Source: Geosiphon pyriformis (taxonomy: Eukaryota; Glomeromycota; Glomeromycetes; Archaeosporales; Geosiphonaceae). Taken from it: a DNA stretch of 64,000 bases. The position numbers and the translations under genes are program-made. The notes under the pieces are model-generated. The model was not told where the DNA came from. It was given only the letters and a program-made list of their open reading frames with translations, and ran no database searches. How positions within the stretch are numbered: position 1 is the stretch's first letter; every line of letters begins with the position of its first letter. Of this stretch, positions 11,938 to 22,491 are shown one piece after another. Location: assembly GCA_016748015.1 (NCBI GenBank), contig JAAOMT010000128.1, positions 1,137,294-1,201,293 on the forward strand. Direction: 5' to 3'.

Positions 11938-13767
11938 ATGAAGGCTACTGCTAGTAGCACCACATCTAAGAAGAAGGCTCTTAAGAACGCATTTCATGGT
12001 CCTACTGGTGGTTCCTTTTTTCAGAAGAAGAAAGTTGTTCTTGACAATGTCAAACACTCTGGTGATGAAAGAGATATATCTTTGAACATATCTAGATCTA
12101 GTGATAGTGTTTATTCTGATGTGGAAAGTCTCTCTGGTGAAGATAAGAATGTTAGCATGTCTAGTATAAATAGGTCTCTTTTGGGCTCAGCTGCTATTAC
12201 ACCTAAGGTGAAGCAAATTAACACTAGTGCTGTTTTTGGTTCTCCACTCGGCTCTCCCAACTTTCATATGGATGACAATAAAGTTGTGCTCCCTTCTTAC
12301 TTGCCTATCTTTTTTGACAAGAAGTGTATTGACCCAAAGATTATTAAGACTTCTGTAAAAGTGTCAATTAAAAAGTCATTTACTTTGGATATTAATTTCT
12401 CAGCTGTGGAAGGTAAATCAGTGACTGCAAAAACTCAGTTAATTAGAAAAATTTTTTTATCAGTCAATGGTTTTGGAGGGGCCACTACTCTCTCAAAATT
12501 TGAAGGAATTATCTGATCTATTTTTACTTTAGAAAAGAGCATAGAAATGGCTGCGTTATTGGCCAGAGAAAAAAGAATCAATGTAAACAGCAATCTTAAG
12601 AAACAAGGAATAAGGTCAGATTGGGCTGTGATAATCAAGAAAATTCCCATGAATACACTTAAAAATATGATTGTTGCTACAGTATCTGAATTTGGGGAAA
12701 TTAAGTTAATCAAAATTCAATTAATTGGAATATGGCAAAAGGCTGTAGTAGAGTTTGCTGAATTGAACCAAGCTAATTTGTTGGCCTCAAAGTGGTCATT
12801 CTTGATTGGTAAAAATTCTATGTGTGTAGCCAAAGCAGTAGGAGATTGTAAGACTTGGGCATCTAGGGGTTAGTTTAGAGCACTTCTGTTTACTCTATCT
12901 GTGGAAACAACTACTCATGATTTGGGCAATCTTTTAGAAAAGACTGGTGGGAAAACATGCATCATAAACAGGTCTATAGAAACTGGTAATAGAATTTGCT
13001 GTGCAGTAGTCGGTTTCACCTTTGACAATGATTTAGAATCTGTTTTTTACACAGAGCCTATCTTCAATAGAGTAAAACTTTCTTGGGCTAGAATGAATTT
13101 GGTTTGTTGTAAGAAGTATGGGCATTTTAGATATTTGGCTCTTGAATATGATACACCAGATGCAATCATGTGGTTGTTATCTAAGAGATCATACAAAAAG
13201 GGTGCTTTAGAGGAATTTCATTTTTGGCTTGCTAAATTATATGAAAAAAAATGTGTTCTGATATCTTGCCCTGCTGCTTTTGGTGGCAAATCTTGGGCCC
13301 AAGTGGTCTTACTCTCTAATTTTTTTGGTAGTGCTCACTTTGGATTTGGTCCTAGTTTTTCTTCTCATGGACTTCTAGGTCTTGGTGGTATCTTTCTTTC
13401 TGCTTCTACAGTCTCTTCTGGCTTAAGTAATTGTTTAGCAGTCTTGGAAAAGTCTCTGGAGCTTTTGGCAGATCAGGTGCCTGACATTATAAAGAAGCTA
13501 AGTTTTGTGGAATTAGTGCCTTTAGCATCCAAGTCATCTATCTCACCTCTGGTTGTTTTGGCACCTTTGGACTCTGTTGTGGATTCAGATATGGCTCTAG
13601 ATAATACGTTGGCATCTCCTGTCTTTCCTCCTTTAGTTGTTGCAAACACAGTTGCCGATCTTAGCTTAAGTAGTTCTAAGGTTTTAACCACCAAGATGGG
13701 TGGATTGGAATCTAAGTTGGTGGCTTTGGAAGTGTCAATTGAGTCAGTTTTAAAGAAGTTGGATTGA
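11938..13767 (+). pseudogene. LINE copy 2 ORF1 (RRM-like, zinc-knuckle RNA-binding protein), two stops
   Basis: One uninterrupted frame of 610 codons starts at ATG 11938 and carries only two premature stops, TGA at 12514-12516 and TAG at 12871-12873. The first aligns with an Arg codon in copy 1, as expected of CGA to TGA. Order: Lys- and Ser-rich N-terminus, a conserved VNGFGG region (about 12450-12510), an RRM-like fold (SDWAVIIKKIPMNTLKN to WQKAVVEFAEL, about 12610-12770), a degenerate CCHC knuckle (CCKKYGHFRYLALEYD, last Cys now Tyr) and a Ser-rich tail ending in KMGGLESKLVALEVS. It would coat element RNA. Confidence 0.88.
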
Positions 13768-16700
13768 TTGTGTTCTGGTTTGGGTTTGTCAGCTCTTATT
13801 ATCTTTCAATGAGTAATTTGGTCTGGAAATTTGCCATGTGTAATATCAAAGATTTGAACAATTTAGCTAAACAGGATAATGCTATTAGATGGCATAAAGA
13901 TTCTTGCAATTCAGTTTCTGTTTTTACTGAGACTAAGCTCAAAGGTCACACTGGGCCATGGATTTAAAATAGGTTTTTTGGTTTGAAAGTTTTTAGCTTT
14001 GGGATGAATTCTGGACATTGTGGGTCAAGAGTTGTAATTGTTTTGAATGATAATCTTGTTTGTCATATGTGTAAAATTTCAGAGGTCCCTGAACACCTTA
14101 TTTCTGTTCATTTTTTTTTTGCCAGCAAGGCTTTTGTTACAATTTTGGGTCTGTATGCTGGTGCTTCAGCTGGTGTAAGGTTCAAGCAGGCTTTTGCTGT
14201 CAATGTTCTTATTGCATCAGCAATTAGCTCTAGCTCTTATGTTCTTTTCAGTGGTGATTTTAATGAGGATGGAGCTGGGCATAGTGCAAGTTTCAAAAAA
14301 TACTCGGATTTGGGATTACACAATGTACTTTCAGTAAGTTCTGTATCCAAATCTTCTATGTGGTACAATTTCAGAGAGGTGAAGAAGACTATTGACTTTA
14401 TTTTTGTGAGTAATTATCTCTTGTCAGCTGTGTTTAATGGATGCATTGGTAGAATTTCTGATCATTTTGGTACTAATCACTTAGCTGTGTCAATCTTAGT
14501 AGAACTAAATGGTCTTTTAGACAAGCAGTTAAATATATTGTGTAAGCTTGCAAACACAGACCATTGGAAGTTTAATTTTAAGGACTCAAATGCTGCTAAA
14601 TAGAAATGTTTTGATAATTGTGCTACTGCTAATATGTTGCTTTTAAAAAATGACTTTACTGCTGCTAAGAATCTTGGTGACTTGAACTCTATGTGGGAAC
14701 TTTTGAAAAAAATGTTAACAAAGTCAGCAAACTCCATTTTTTCTAAACATTGGTACAATACCTTTGACTATTCTAGGAACAAACATTCATCCAGGTTCTA
14801 CAGGCTTGAATTGTTAATTGCAAAGATAGTTAAGGCTCTGAGTGTGGGTAATTCTCTAAAATTTGTCTGTTTTATTAAAATTTGGTCAGTTTTGGATGAT
14901 GTGGAATCTTCCAAAATTCCTGGTTTGCTAAAGGCATGTAACAATTCTGTAGAGGTTTTCAAACAATTGTCAGTTGCTAGAAAACGTTACCATAAGGCTA
15001 AGTATAGCAAATCTGAGCTAACTAAGAGTGTCTTTATTAACAAGACAATTGGTAAATGCATAGATGACTTTGTTTCAGAGAAGGGTAATATGATCAGTAG
15101 TATTCTAGAGTGCTCCTTTTGTAAAATTGTTCTTGATCACTTAATATTGGATAGAAACTTAATTCTGGAACCAGCTGAAGTAAAAGCCAAAGTTGATAAT
15201 ATCATGATTAATTGGACTAGAAAACACAAAATACCTAAATCAGTGCCTAATTTGTGGTCCTGTCAGTATGCTTCTTTGGACTATGTGGTTGACAATGCTT
15301 TTTCTGGTGTAATAAATGAAATCAAGTTGGGTGATTTATGCACAATTGTAAAAAATTTGCCAGATGGCAAAGCTGCTGGCCTTTCGGGTGTCTCAAACAA
15401 ACTTTGGAAGCATAGTAGTAAGTTGGTATTGGTTGTCTTTTGAACTTGCTGAATTCTTGTTTTATGCATAAAGATATTTCAGCTTTGTGAAAATACGCCT
15501 GGATCTCTATAATTCCTAAACCATACGAATAGAAAGAATGCTTCACTAATATGTAGCCAATTGTTTTAATAGAAACAGCTTGTAAAATTTTGTCAAAAAT
15601 TTTGTCTGACCATATATCTTTGGCTTGCAGTACATTTGATGTTCTCAGAGGTGACAATTTTTCAGTTTTAAGAGGTACTTCAACTCAGTTACCTGTGTTT
15701 TTTATTGAGTTAATTATAGAAGACACTTTGGAAAAGGGTAGGAAACTTTGGCTGGTATTGTAAGACATACGGAAGACTTAAGACTCTGTAGGATGGTTTC
15801 ATTTGAGATCTAGTTTGAGGCGCATTAAGATGTGCAATAGATTTATTAAATTTTTTGAATATTCATTTGAACAGAACCAACAGGATTATAACAGATTTTG
15901 GTCTTTCTAATGGTTATAAGGTGTTGGATGGGCTTAACCAAGGTAAAGTGTTTTCTTCACTTCTTTGGAAAATCTTTTATGATCCTCTTTTGTGTGAAAT
16001 CAAAAGTCAAGAACACTTGTGTGAATACAGAATTGATTCAAGATTTGTTGCTAAGTTAGGCAAAGTGTAATCACAGGCAGGGATGACATTTTTTTTTGCT
16101 GCTGAGAGTTTTGTGGATAACACAATCTGGGTGGGCAGTAGTCAAGTTGCCATCCAACATATTTTGGATGTTGCAAGCAAGTTTTTTGCTCTCAATAATA
16201 TTTTTATAAACAGAGAAAAAACTGTTGCTATTCCTCTTAATTAAAGAGTAAAAGACATTTCCTTGACTATTAGTGGCACACCAATTGCTGTAGCCAAAAA
16301 GGGTGAATCTCATCATTATTTGGGCATTTTTTTTATCAACAGAAGGGCTTTCAAAGCTGAGTTTGCTGAAGATGCATTCAGATGTGCACTTTTTTTTGAA
16401 TGTGGTTTTGTGCAAAGCTATATCTGACAAACAATTTTGCTATCTGGTGTCATCCGTTCTGCAACCTATTATTAGCTACAGGATCCAGTTTAGTTTCATT
16501 CCTAGTGCCATTTGCTCTAGATGAGATGCTATTATTAGAAGAGGCTTAAAATTTAAGACACATTTCCCTCGTGATTTTCCTACAACTGTATTGTTATATC
16601 TTTCATTTTATGGTATCAAAACATTTGCCCAGGTACAGTCTGAGAGTAAGTTGTCTTCTGTTATTAATTTCACAAATACTCTGGGTATTTTAGGATGGCT

Positions 16701-18293
16701 TTTCATTCATTGGAGTTTGGATTTGCAAGTTGCCAACTGGTCACCTGTTCATCTATTGTGTTGACTTATCAGATTGCAGATCAATTCTAGAGATAATTTT
16801 TTAGCCAGAATAGTGAAAATTTTTTTATTCTGTGAACTGTCTTTTTCTACTCTGCTGACAGCTTTTTATTACTCTGTTGGAATGCCAATCTCTGAAGTTC
16901 TTAATGACAGTATATTCTTTGGGGTGGCCTATTTACTGATGTGCTATGAAGTCGCTTTCACAGATTAACTGTTAAACAAAAAGAGTGAGTGCTTTGATTG
17001 GAAATACTTTAAGCATTGGAAGTAGTTGGATTTGCATGGCCCTGTCCTAGCTTGGTTTGACTTGGCCATTCACTTTTTGGGTGCCCATTTGCTAGCTGCT
17101 AATGTTAGATTGTGTATGTCTGTTAACCATCCAATGAATTCTGTTGTTGCCAGCACAATCAGTGAGGCTCAAATTATTCTTTTGGATTCTGGTCTGGTTT
17201 TATTTGATGTGTACACAGACAGTTCTGTGAAACATTTTGGTTCTTGTTCTGTTATTGTCAGGGCTGCTGCATTTTTCCCAAAGTTTGGCTTTGGTGTTGG
17301 TGCAAAAGTTCAGGGTGTCATGTCATTTACTTTAGTGGAACTCAAAGCCATTGCTCTCACACTCACTTGTGTTTTTTTAGGTAGTAGTGTTTTTATCCAC
17401 TTTGATAGCCAGGCCACTCTTTCTGCTTGTTTAGACAAATTGCTTTTGGCTTGTCCAAACTTCAGGAAGAATCTATGGATAAAGCATAAGCAGATTGTCA
17501 ATTTTATTAAGAGGAAATCACTTGCTGTGTTATGGTTCAAAGTTAAAGACCATTTTGGCATCCTGGGAAATAAGCATGCTGATGAGATCACCTTGAATGC
17601 CTACTGGTATAACATCTCATTTCTTACTTATGTCAATGAGTTTTTTTTAAAATTGGGTGATCTATCTTGTAATGTTTGACACTACATTAGAGACTTCTTT
17701 TGAACACTATATTGAACAAATTGGGAAAATAAGTTTGGTTCCAAAATTAGTGATACTTGTAATATCAATTTAATGGATTGGAAGAAAACTTTTGCAGTCT
17801 GGCACTCTGATGGTTACATGGCTTCTGGCTACACGAGCCATCAGTCGGCAGCTTTGAAGTTATACTTTATGAAATTATTGCATGGTCATTTGCCTGTAGC
17901 AGTTTACAAGTATGTATACTGTGTTTCTTACCTTAGTGTCAAGTGTCTGTTTTGTAATAAAATCAACACATTTGAATATTTTTTTGTGTGCTTCTTTGAT
18001 ACATTTGCTTGTAATGAAATCTTGTCTGGATTTTGCACAAGGTGGTTGTCACTGCTTAATATTATTGTCTCTTCTTTTATGATGGTACAGAACATATCTT
18101 TTTGTGCAAATAATGCTAGGTTTTATTTTATGTTGGCTAAAGGCTTCATGCCGAGTAACTGGTATCATGAGGCTTTGGATGCTCTTAGTTGCTCTGTTGT
18201 GGCTGGTGCAATGATAATTGATTTTGTCAGGAATCTGGCTTCATTACACAAATCTGTAATATGGTGTGGAAAATTTAACCACCAATTGTCCAT
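13768..18293 (+). pseudogene. LINE copy 2 ORF2 (endonuclease, RT, RNase H), main part, broken
   Basis: Endonuclease (about 13820-14500): MCNIKDLNNLAKQDN, TETKLK, LGLYAGAS, SGDFNEDG with the catalytic Asp retained, SDHFGTNH. RT (about 15130-16350): LPDGKAAGLSGVSNKLW, then the catalytic box FVDN at 16110-16121, the second Asp changed to Asn. RNase H (about 17190-17600): VYTDSS, TLVELKAI, HFDSQATL, GNKHADE, so the D-E-D-D set looks intact. A Cys-rich finger follows (CLFCNKINTFEYFFVC, about 17950-17990). The frame breaks several times, for example near 15443 and 16070. The C-terminus resumes at 19264. Confidence 0.88.
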
Positions 18294-18502
18294 TGTTACC
18301 AGTAGAATTTTAGCTATTAATTAGCATGAAATTTCCTTTATAATTCCTATCATTAATTAGCATATATTATTATCGTTTCGAATTTCACTTATTATTTAAT
18401 CAAATTAGCAATTATCATCATTTAATCAATAACCCGATTTGGACCATAGAAATTGAGATGATCAATTTACACAATACCCTGAACCATATAACATAGCCAA
18501 AA

Positions 18503-18592
18503 TTCGCCGAAATTAATGAAAATTGGCCGAAATAATTCATAGTTCAGCGAAATAACTTGTAGTTCGCCGAAATGTATCTTTAGTTCACCGAA
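18503..18592 (+). promoter_or_regulatory. U3 array of TTCGCCGAA-type motifs, 20-bp phased
   Basis: Copies begin at 18503 (TTCGCCGAA), 18523 (TTGGCCGAA), 18543 (TTCAGCGAA), 18563 (TTCGCCGAA) and 18584 (TTCACCGAA), so spacing is 20, 20, 20 and 21 bp. The motif is a near palindrome. The array ends about 55 bp upstream of the TATA box. The same arrays, with 10- and 20-bp steps, are in the other four family B LTRs. Confidence 0.8.
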
Positions 18593-18645
18593 ATTCTAGA
18601 AAAAAGAAAAAGTGCAAGTTCAAAGACTAGTACTACAACAAGTTG

Positions 18646-18653
18646 TATAAAAG
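18646..18653 (+). promoter_or_regulatory. TATA box of family B solo LTR
   Basis: TATAAAAG within AGTTGTATAAAAGAAGAGCT, kept at 36003-36010, 50464-50471 and, on the minus strand, 34278-34285 and 25511-25518. Confidence 0.7.
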
Positions 18654-18965
18654 AAGAGCTTCTCTCTTCAAGAAAATGTATCTTCTCATATCTTACCATA
18701 GTATCTTACTTTAGGTATCTTAATTAGAACAAATCACTCTTTACATATCTCAAATAAAAATTAAATATTCGAAAACCAAATCCTTTGATTATTACACTTG
18801 AAATTCTCTCAACACAACTAACATTTTGAAATTGATTAGCTACCAATTTCAGTAATCTGTTAGTGACTCCAGGCCTGGATAGAAAACGTTTCCTTGACAA
18901 AATTCTATTTCTTTACGTTTCTTTTATTTTTCTCTTTCTTTTCTTATCATAATCATTTGGGTAGC

Positions 18966-19085
18966 CTACAGACGAGATTCCTGTAGAAGAGTTGACTTTC
19001 ACAGCAAAGTAACTACACATTTTTAGTGAGCTTCCAGACGAGCAATTCCTGGGAAAGAGTTGACGTTTACTACAACGTAACTACA
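18966..19085 (+). other. Tandem pair of related leader stem-loops in family B LTR
   Basis: Two diverged units of about 55-65 bp each hold GACGAG..ATTCCT, then AGAGTTGAC and GTAACTAC. In the first, CTACAG pairs with CTGTAG around ACGAGATTC; in the second, TTCCAG pairs with CTGGGAA (one G-U pair) around ACGAGCAATTC. Stems differ while loops agree. Both are downstream of the TATA box. Later copies keep the units but with weaker second stems. Confidence 0.5.
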
Positions 19086-19263
19086 TAAAGTAACTGGCAC
19101 GGAATTGGCCATTCCACTTATAAGCCCAGCGGTTCAAATTATAGGAGATAATTTGAAGATAAATTCAGTTATCGAAGGTTCAACTACTTCCTCTAGTCGT
19201 GAATAAAACAGCAAACAAGCATCAACAACATTTAAGAAAAGAGACCAAAAACCTCCGGTAACA

Positions 19264-19460
19264 CCATGAAAAAGGCAGGACAAATAGTCACCTTTAACAG
19301 TGTGTTGCATTTAGTGAATAATGTTAGAAATAGGTTAAGTGTTGGAGTTGTCAGATTGCTTAGTGTAGATAAAACCAGAAGAGTGTATTTTGGTCTGCAT
19401 ACTAGTTGTCAGATTTTTTCAGATATGGGAAGTGTGGTATCAGTGATGGCTAATTTGTAG
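19264..19460 (+). pseudogene. LINE copy 2 ORF2 C-terminal piece
   Basis: The last about 64 codons of ORF2 after the solo LTR. KKAGQIVTFNS and VVRLLSVDKTRRVYFGLHTSC line up with EKHDLILRNS and VIRLLGIDDTFGVNFGLRSSC of LINE copy 1. It ends at a TAG at 19458-19460. Confidence 0.8.
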
Positions 19461-19600
19461 TATAGTCTGAACTGGCCCAAGTGGTTGGTCACATGTTATA
19501 AGTACATGAATCGCATTTAGCTTTGTAATGTGTATATATTATATGTCTTCTAGATAGCAATTGGGCCACACTTATTAAACCAAAATAAAAATAAAAATTT
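19461..19600 (+). other. LINE copy 2 3' UTR
   Basis: TATAGTCTGAACTGGC, then GTGGTTGGTCACATG and GGCCACACTTATTAAACC, then A-rich. The opening is nearly identical to the minus-strand sequence ending at 60126 of the ORF1-only element, showing the two use the same 3' tail. Confidence 0.7.
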
Positions 19601-20497
19601 TTTTGTTTTTGCTATACTATTAATATTAATATTTTCTAAATTACTTATTAAAATTATCATTAAATAAAAAAAAATCAGTATTATTATTATTTAGCTTTAA
19701 AAAAAAACTTTTTTTTATTTTATATATATATAAAAAATTCATTAATAAAATCAGAATTTAAATTTTTAATATTCTTTTTAAGACTTATAATATTGTTAAG
19801 TTTGATAATAAAAAAATATAAAAGTATTAAGTTAAATATTAAAAACTATAAAAAAAATAAAAAACCTTTTTTTAAAAAATAATTTTTTTAAAAAATTATA
19901 ATATAAAAAAATAAGTTTTTATGTTTTTAAAAAGTTTATAATTAAAATTTTTTGTAAAAAAATTAATTTTTATTGTAAAGTAATTACATATTATTAAAAA
20001 GTTTATTGTAAAAAATTTCGATAAAAAGTTAATTTTTATTACAAAATATTTATTAATACAGAATTGATTATTTTATTATAAATTTAATAATATATATAGT
20101 TTAAAATATAAAAAATACTTAAAAATAAATAGCTTATTAAAAATTTAATAATTTTTATTAATAATCAAATTAACAATAAAATTAGTATTAACAATATTAA
20201 AAAAAATGATTAAAATTTTTAATAACAATAATTAAAATAATATTTATTAATAATTAGTTTTAAAAAAATATTTACTTTCTTAAAATCCCAAGAAATTATC
20301 AAATTTATATTTATATTTGAATTTAATTTAAAAAAAGTTAAAACTTTAATTGTTATTATTTAAAAAAAATACCAAAATTAAATAGTATTAAATTAGCCAA
20401 TTAAATATTAATATTAAAAAAATAATATAACAAAAAAAATTTTTTATAAATAATAAAAATACCAAAAATAATATTAAAATAACAAAAAACATTAAAT
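19601..20497 (+). other. AT-rich spacer between LINE copies 2 and 3
   Basis: Almost pure A/T, no gene visible. The open frames that occur in it are low-complexity Lys/Asn/Ile/Phe strings. Confidence 0.7.
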
Positions 20498-20523
20498 TTA
20501 TTTTTTGTATAAAAACAAACCTA
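20498..20523 (+). promoter_or_regulatory. Candidate LINE 5' promoter element
   Basis: A 26-bp stretch with core TATAAAAACAAACCTA is identical to the minus-strand sequence at 63269-63294, which lies at the same place upstream of ORF1 in the ORF1-only LINE. It contains a TATA-like box. Copy 2 has only a weak relative near 11805. Confidence 0.5.
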
Positions 20524-20660
20524 AAAAAAGCTTTTTTTTCTCTTTTTTCTTAAATTCTTCAAAGAGTGTTTTTTCGAAAAAGAAGTTTTTTTGTTCTTAT
20601 CTTTTCTTGTTAATTTCTTATAATATTTTGCAAACAATTAATTCCTTTGTGATAGATCTG

Positions 20661-22491
20661 ATAGCTGCTTTGAATAACAATATATTAAAAAAAAAAGCAT
20701 TCAAAGATGCTTTATAGAACTCTGTTAGAAATTCTTTTTTCCAAAAGAAAAAAATTTCAATTGGCAATATTAAGTATTCTAATAATAAGAAAAATATTTC
20801 TTTGGTTAAACCTGTTATTGACAATAACATATACTCGAATAAGAACAGTATATCTGATAATAATAAAAATGATGATATGTTTTTGGATGTTAGTATTGGC
20901 TTTTTTTTTAGTTCTGTAACAAACACTTCTAAGACAGAAAAAAAAGTGAATATTAGTTTAAAGTGTGGTTTTCTTATTGGTTTTAGTGATTATAAAATGG
21001 ATAAAAATAATGGGTCTCTCTCTTCTTTACTCAACATCTCCTTAGATAATAGATGAATTGACCCAAAAATTATAAAAACTCAGATTAAAGTGTTAATTAA
21101 AAAGTTTTTTGTCTTGAACATTAATCTTTCAACAGTAGAAGACAAATCTACAACAGCAAAAACTCAGTTTATCAGAAATTTATTTTTGATAATTAATGGT
21201 TTTGGGAGAGGCCATTACTCCTTTAAAATTTGAAAAAATCATTAAATTAATGTTTATTTCAGAAAAAAGCTTGGAAAAAACCATTTTATTGGTTAGAAAA
21301 AAAAACATTATTGTAAACAGCAATCTTAAGAGACAAGAAATTTAGTCAGATCAGGCTGTGATCATTAAAGAAATTTTTATGAATACACAAAAAAAATAAT
21401 TGTTATTATAGTATCTGAATTTGGACTAAATAAGTTAATTAAAATTTAACTCATTAGATTATGGCAAAAGACTGTGGTGGAATTTGCTGAATTGGAGCAA
21501 GCAGATTGATTGGCAACAAGATAGTCATTCTTGATTAGAAAAGATTCAGTATACATAACCAAAGCTGTTAAAGATTGTAATATCTGGGCTTTAAAAAATT
21601 GGTTCAGAGCATTTTTGTTTACTTTACTGGTGAGAATAACTGCACATAATCTTAGAACTTTTTTAGATAAAGCTGGTAAAAAAACTTGTATCATAAACTG
21701 GTTATTGAATACTAATAACAGAACTTGTTATGCTGTGGTTAGTTTTAAATCTGATAAAAAGTTAGAATCTGTTTTTTATACAGAGTCTATTTTTGGTGGT
21801 ATGAAGTTTTTTTGGGCTAAAATGAATTTGGTTTGATATAAAAAATATGGGTGTTTTAAACATTCTGCTTTAGAGTATAATACATCTGGTGCTTTTGCTT
21901 CTCCTTTTCTAAAGATATTTAAAAAGTCCATCTTAGATAAAAGTCATCTTTGGCTGACTAAGTTGTATGCTAAGAAAAGTGTTCTGATTTCTTATCTTGC
22001 TGTCTTTAGTAGCAAATCCTGAGTTCAAGTGATTTCACTTGTTGTCTCTTTTAATAATATTTATTTTGGTTTTGGTTTTTATTTCTTTGTTTTTGGTACT
22101 TTAAATAAAAAAGAAGATATTGTTAATTAATTAACATGGTTTTTCAATTGATAATCATCTGGCTTTTCTAGAATATTTCTTAAAGCTCTTAGTTGATCAA
22201 GTGTTAAATATTATAAGAAAACTAAGCATAATTAACTTGATGCTTCTGGCATCTATTTTCCAACCTTATTTTTCTACTGTAATTGCATCTTTGAGTTTGA
22301 ATTTGAATATAAATATGGTTTTGGATAATTTGCAAGTTTTTTCTATTATCTTTTCTTTAGTTGCTAATGACAAAGTTATGAATTTGGATATAAACAATTC
22401 AAAAGTTTTGACTACTAAAGTGGGTGGCTTAGAATCAAAGATAGTTATTTTAGAGGTTTTAGTCAGTTCAGTTCTGATGAGATTAAATTAA
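20661..22491 (+). pseudogene. LINE copy 3 ORF1, broken
   Basis: It aligns with ORF1 of copy 2 throughout: ILKKKAFKDAL, NSFFQKKK, IDPKIIKTQIKVLIKKFF, INGFG, and the C-terminal KVGGLESKIVILEVL. The codon matching the copy 2 ATG is ATA at 20661, a G to A change. Stops lie at about 20716, 21054 and 21336, and an extra base near 21204 shifts the frame. The knuckle region is degenerate (YKKYGCFKHSALEYN, about 21836-21880). It is more decayed than copy 2. Confidence 0.82.

Larger units (their letters stand above)
18294..19263 (+). repeat. Solo LTR of family B, 970 bp, CCAT target duplication
   Basis: It runs from TGTTACCAGTAG to CCTCCGGTAACA, matching the LTRs of B1 and B2. CCAT stands on both sides (18290-18293 and 19264-19267), a clean 4-bp duplication. 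It splits ORF2 of LINE copy 2, whose coding reads through if the LTR and one CCAT are taken out. Solo LTRs form by recombination between the two LTRs of an element, so a full copy once sat here. Confidence 0.95.
11831..19600 (+). mobile_element. LINE copy 2 (best preserved), interrupted by a solo LTR
   Basis: About 6.8 kb when the 970-bp solo LTR at 18294-19263 and its 4-bp duplication are removed. It contains the full ORF1, ORF2 and a 3' UTR ending near CACACTTATTAAACC and A-rich sequence. It is the best reference in the window for the family. The exact 5' end is uncertain because it merges into AT-rich DNA. Confidence 0.88.

Noticed and set aside
18503-18592. CRISPR-like array from evenly spaced short motifs
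   Set aside because: Units are 9 bp with 11-bp gaps, lie in an LTR of a eukaryotic retrotransposon, and no cas-like gene exists.
20618-20926. Open frames on the strand opposite the LINE and Ty3 genes and in AT-rich DNA (for example 20618-20926 minus, 44045-44275 minus, 57427-57681 minus)
   Set aside because: They overlap clear homologous coding on the other strand or are low-complexity translations with no family resemblance.
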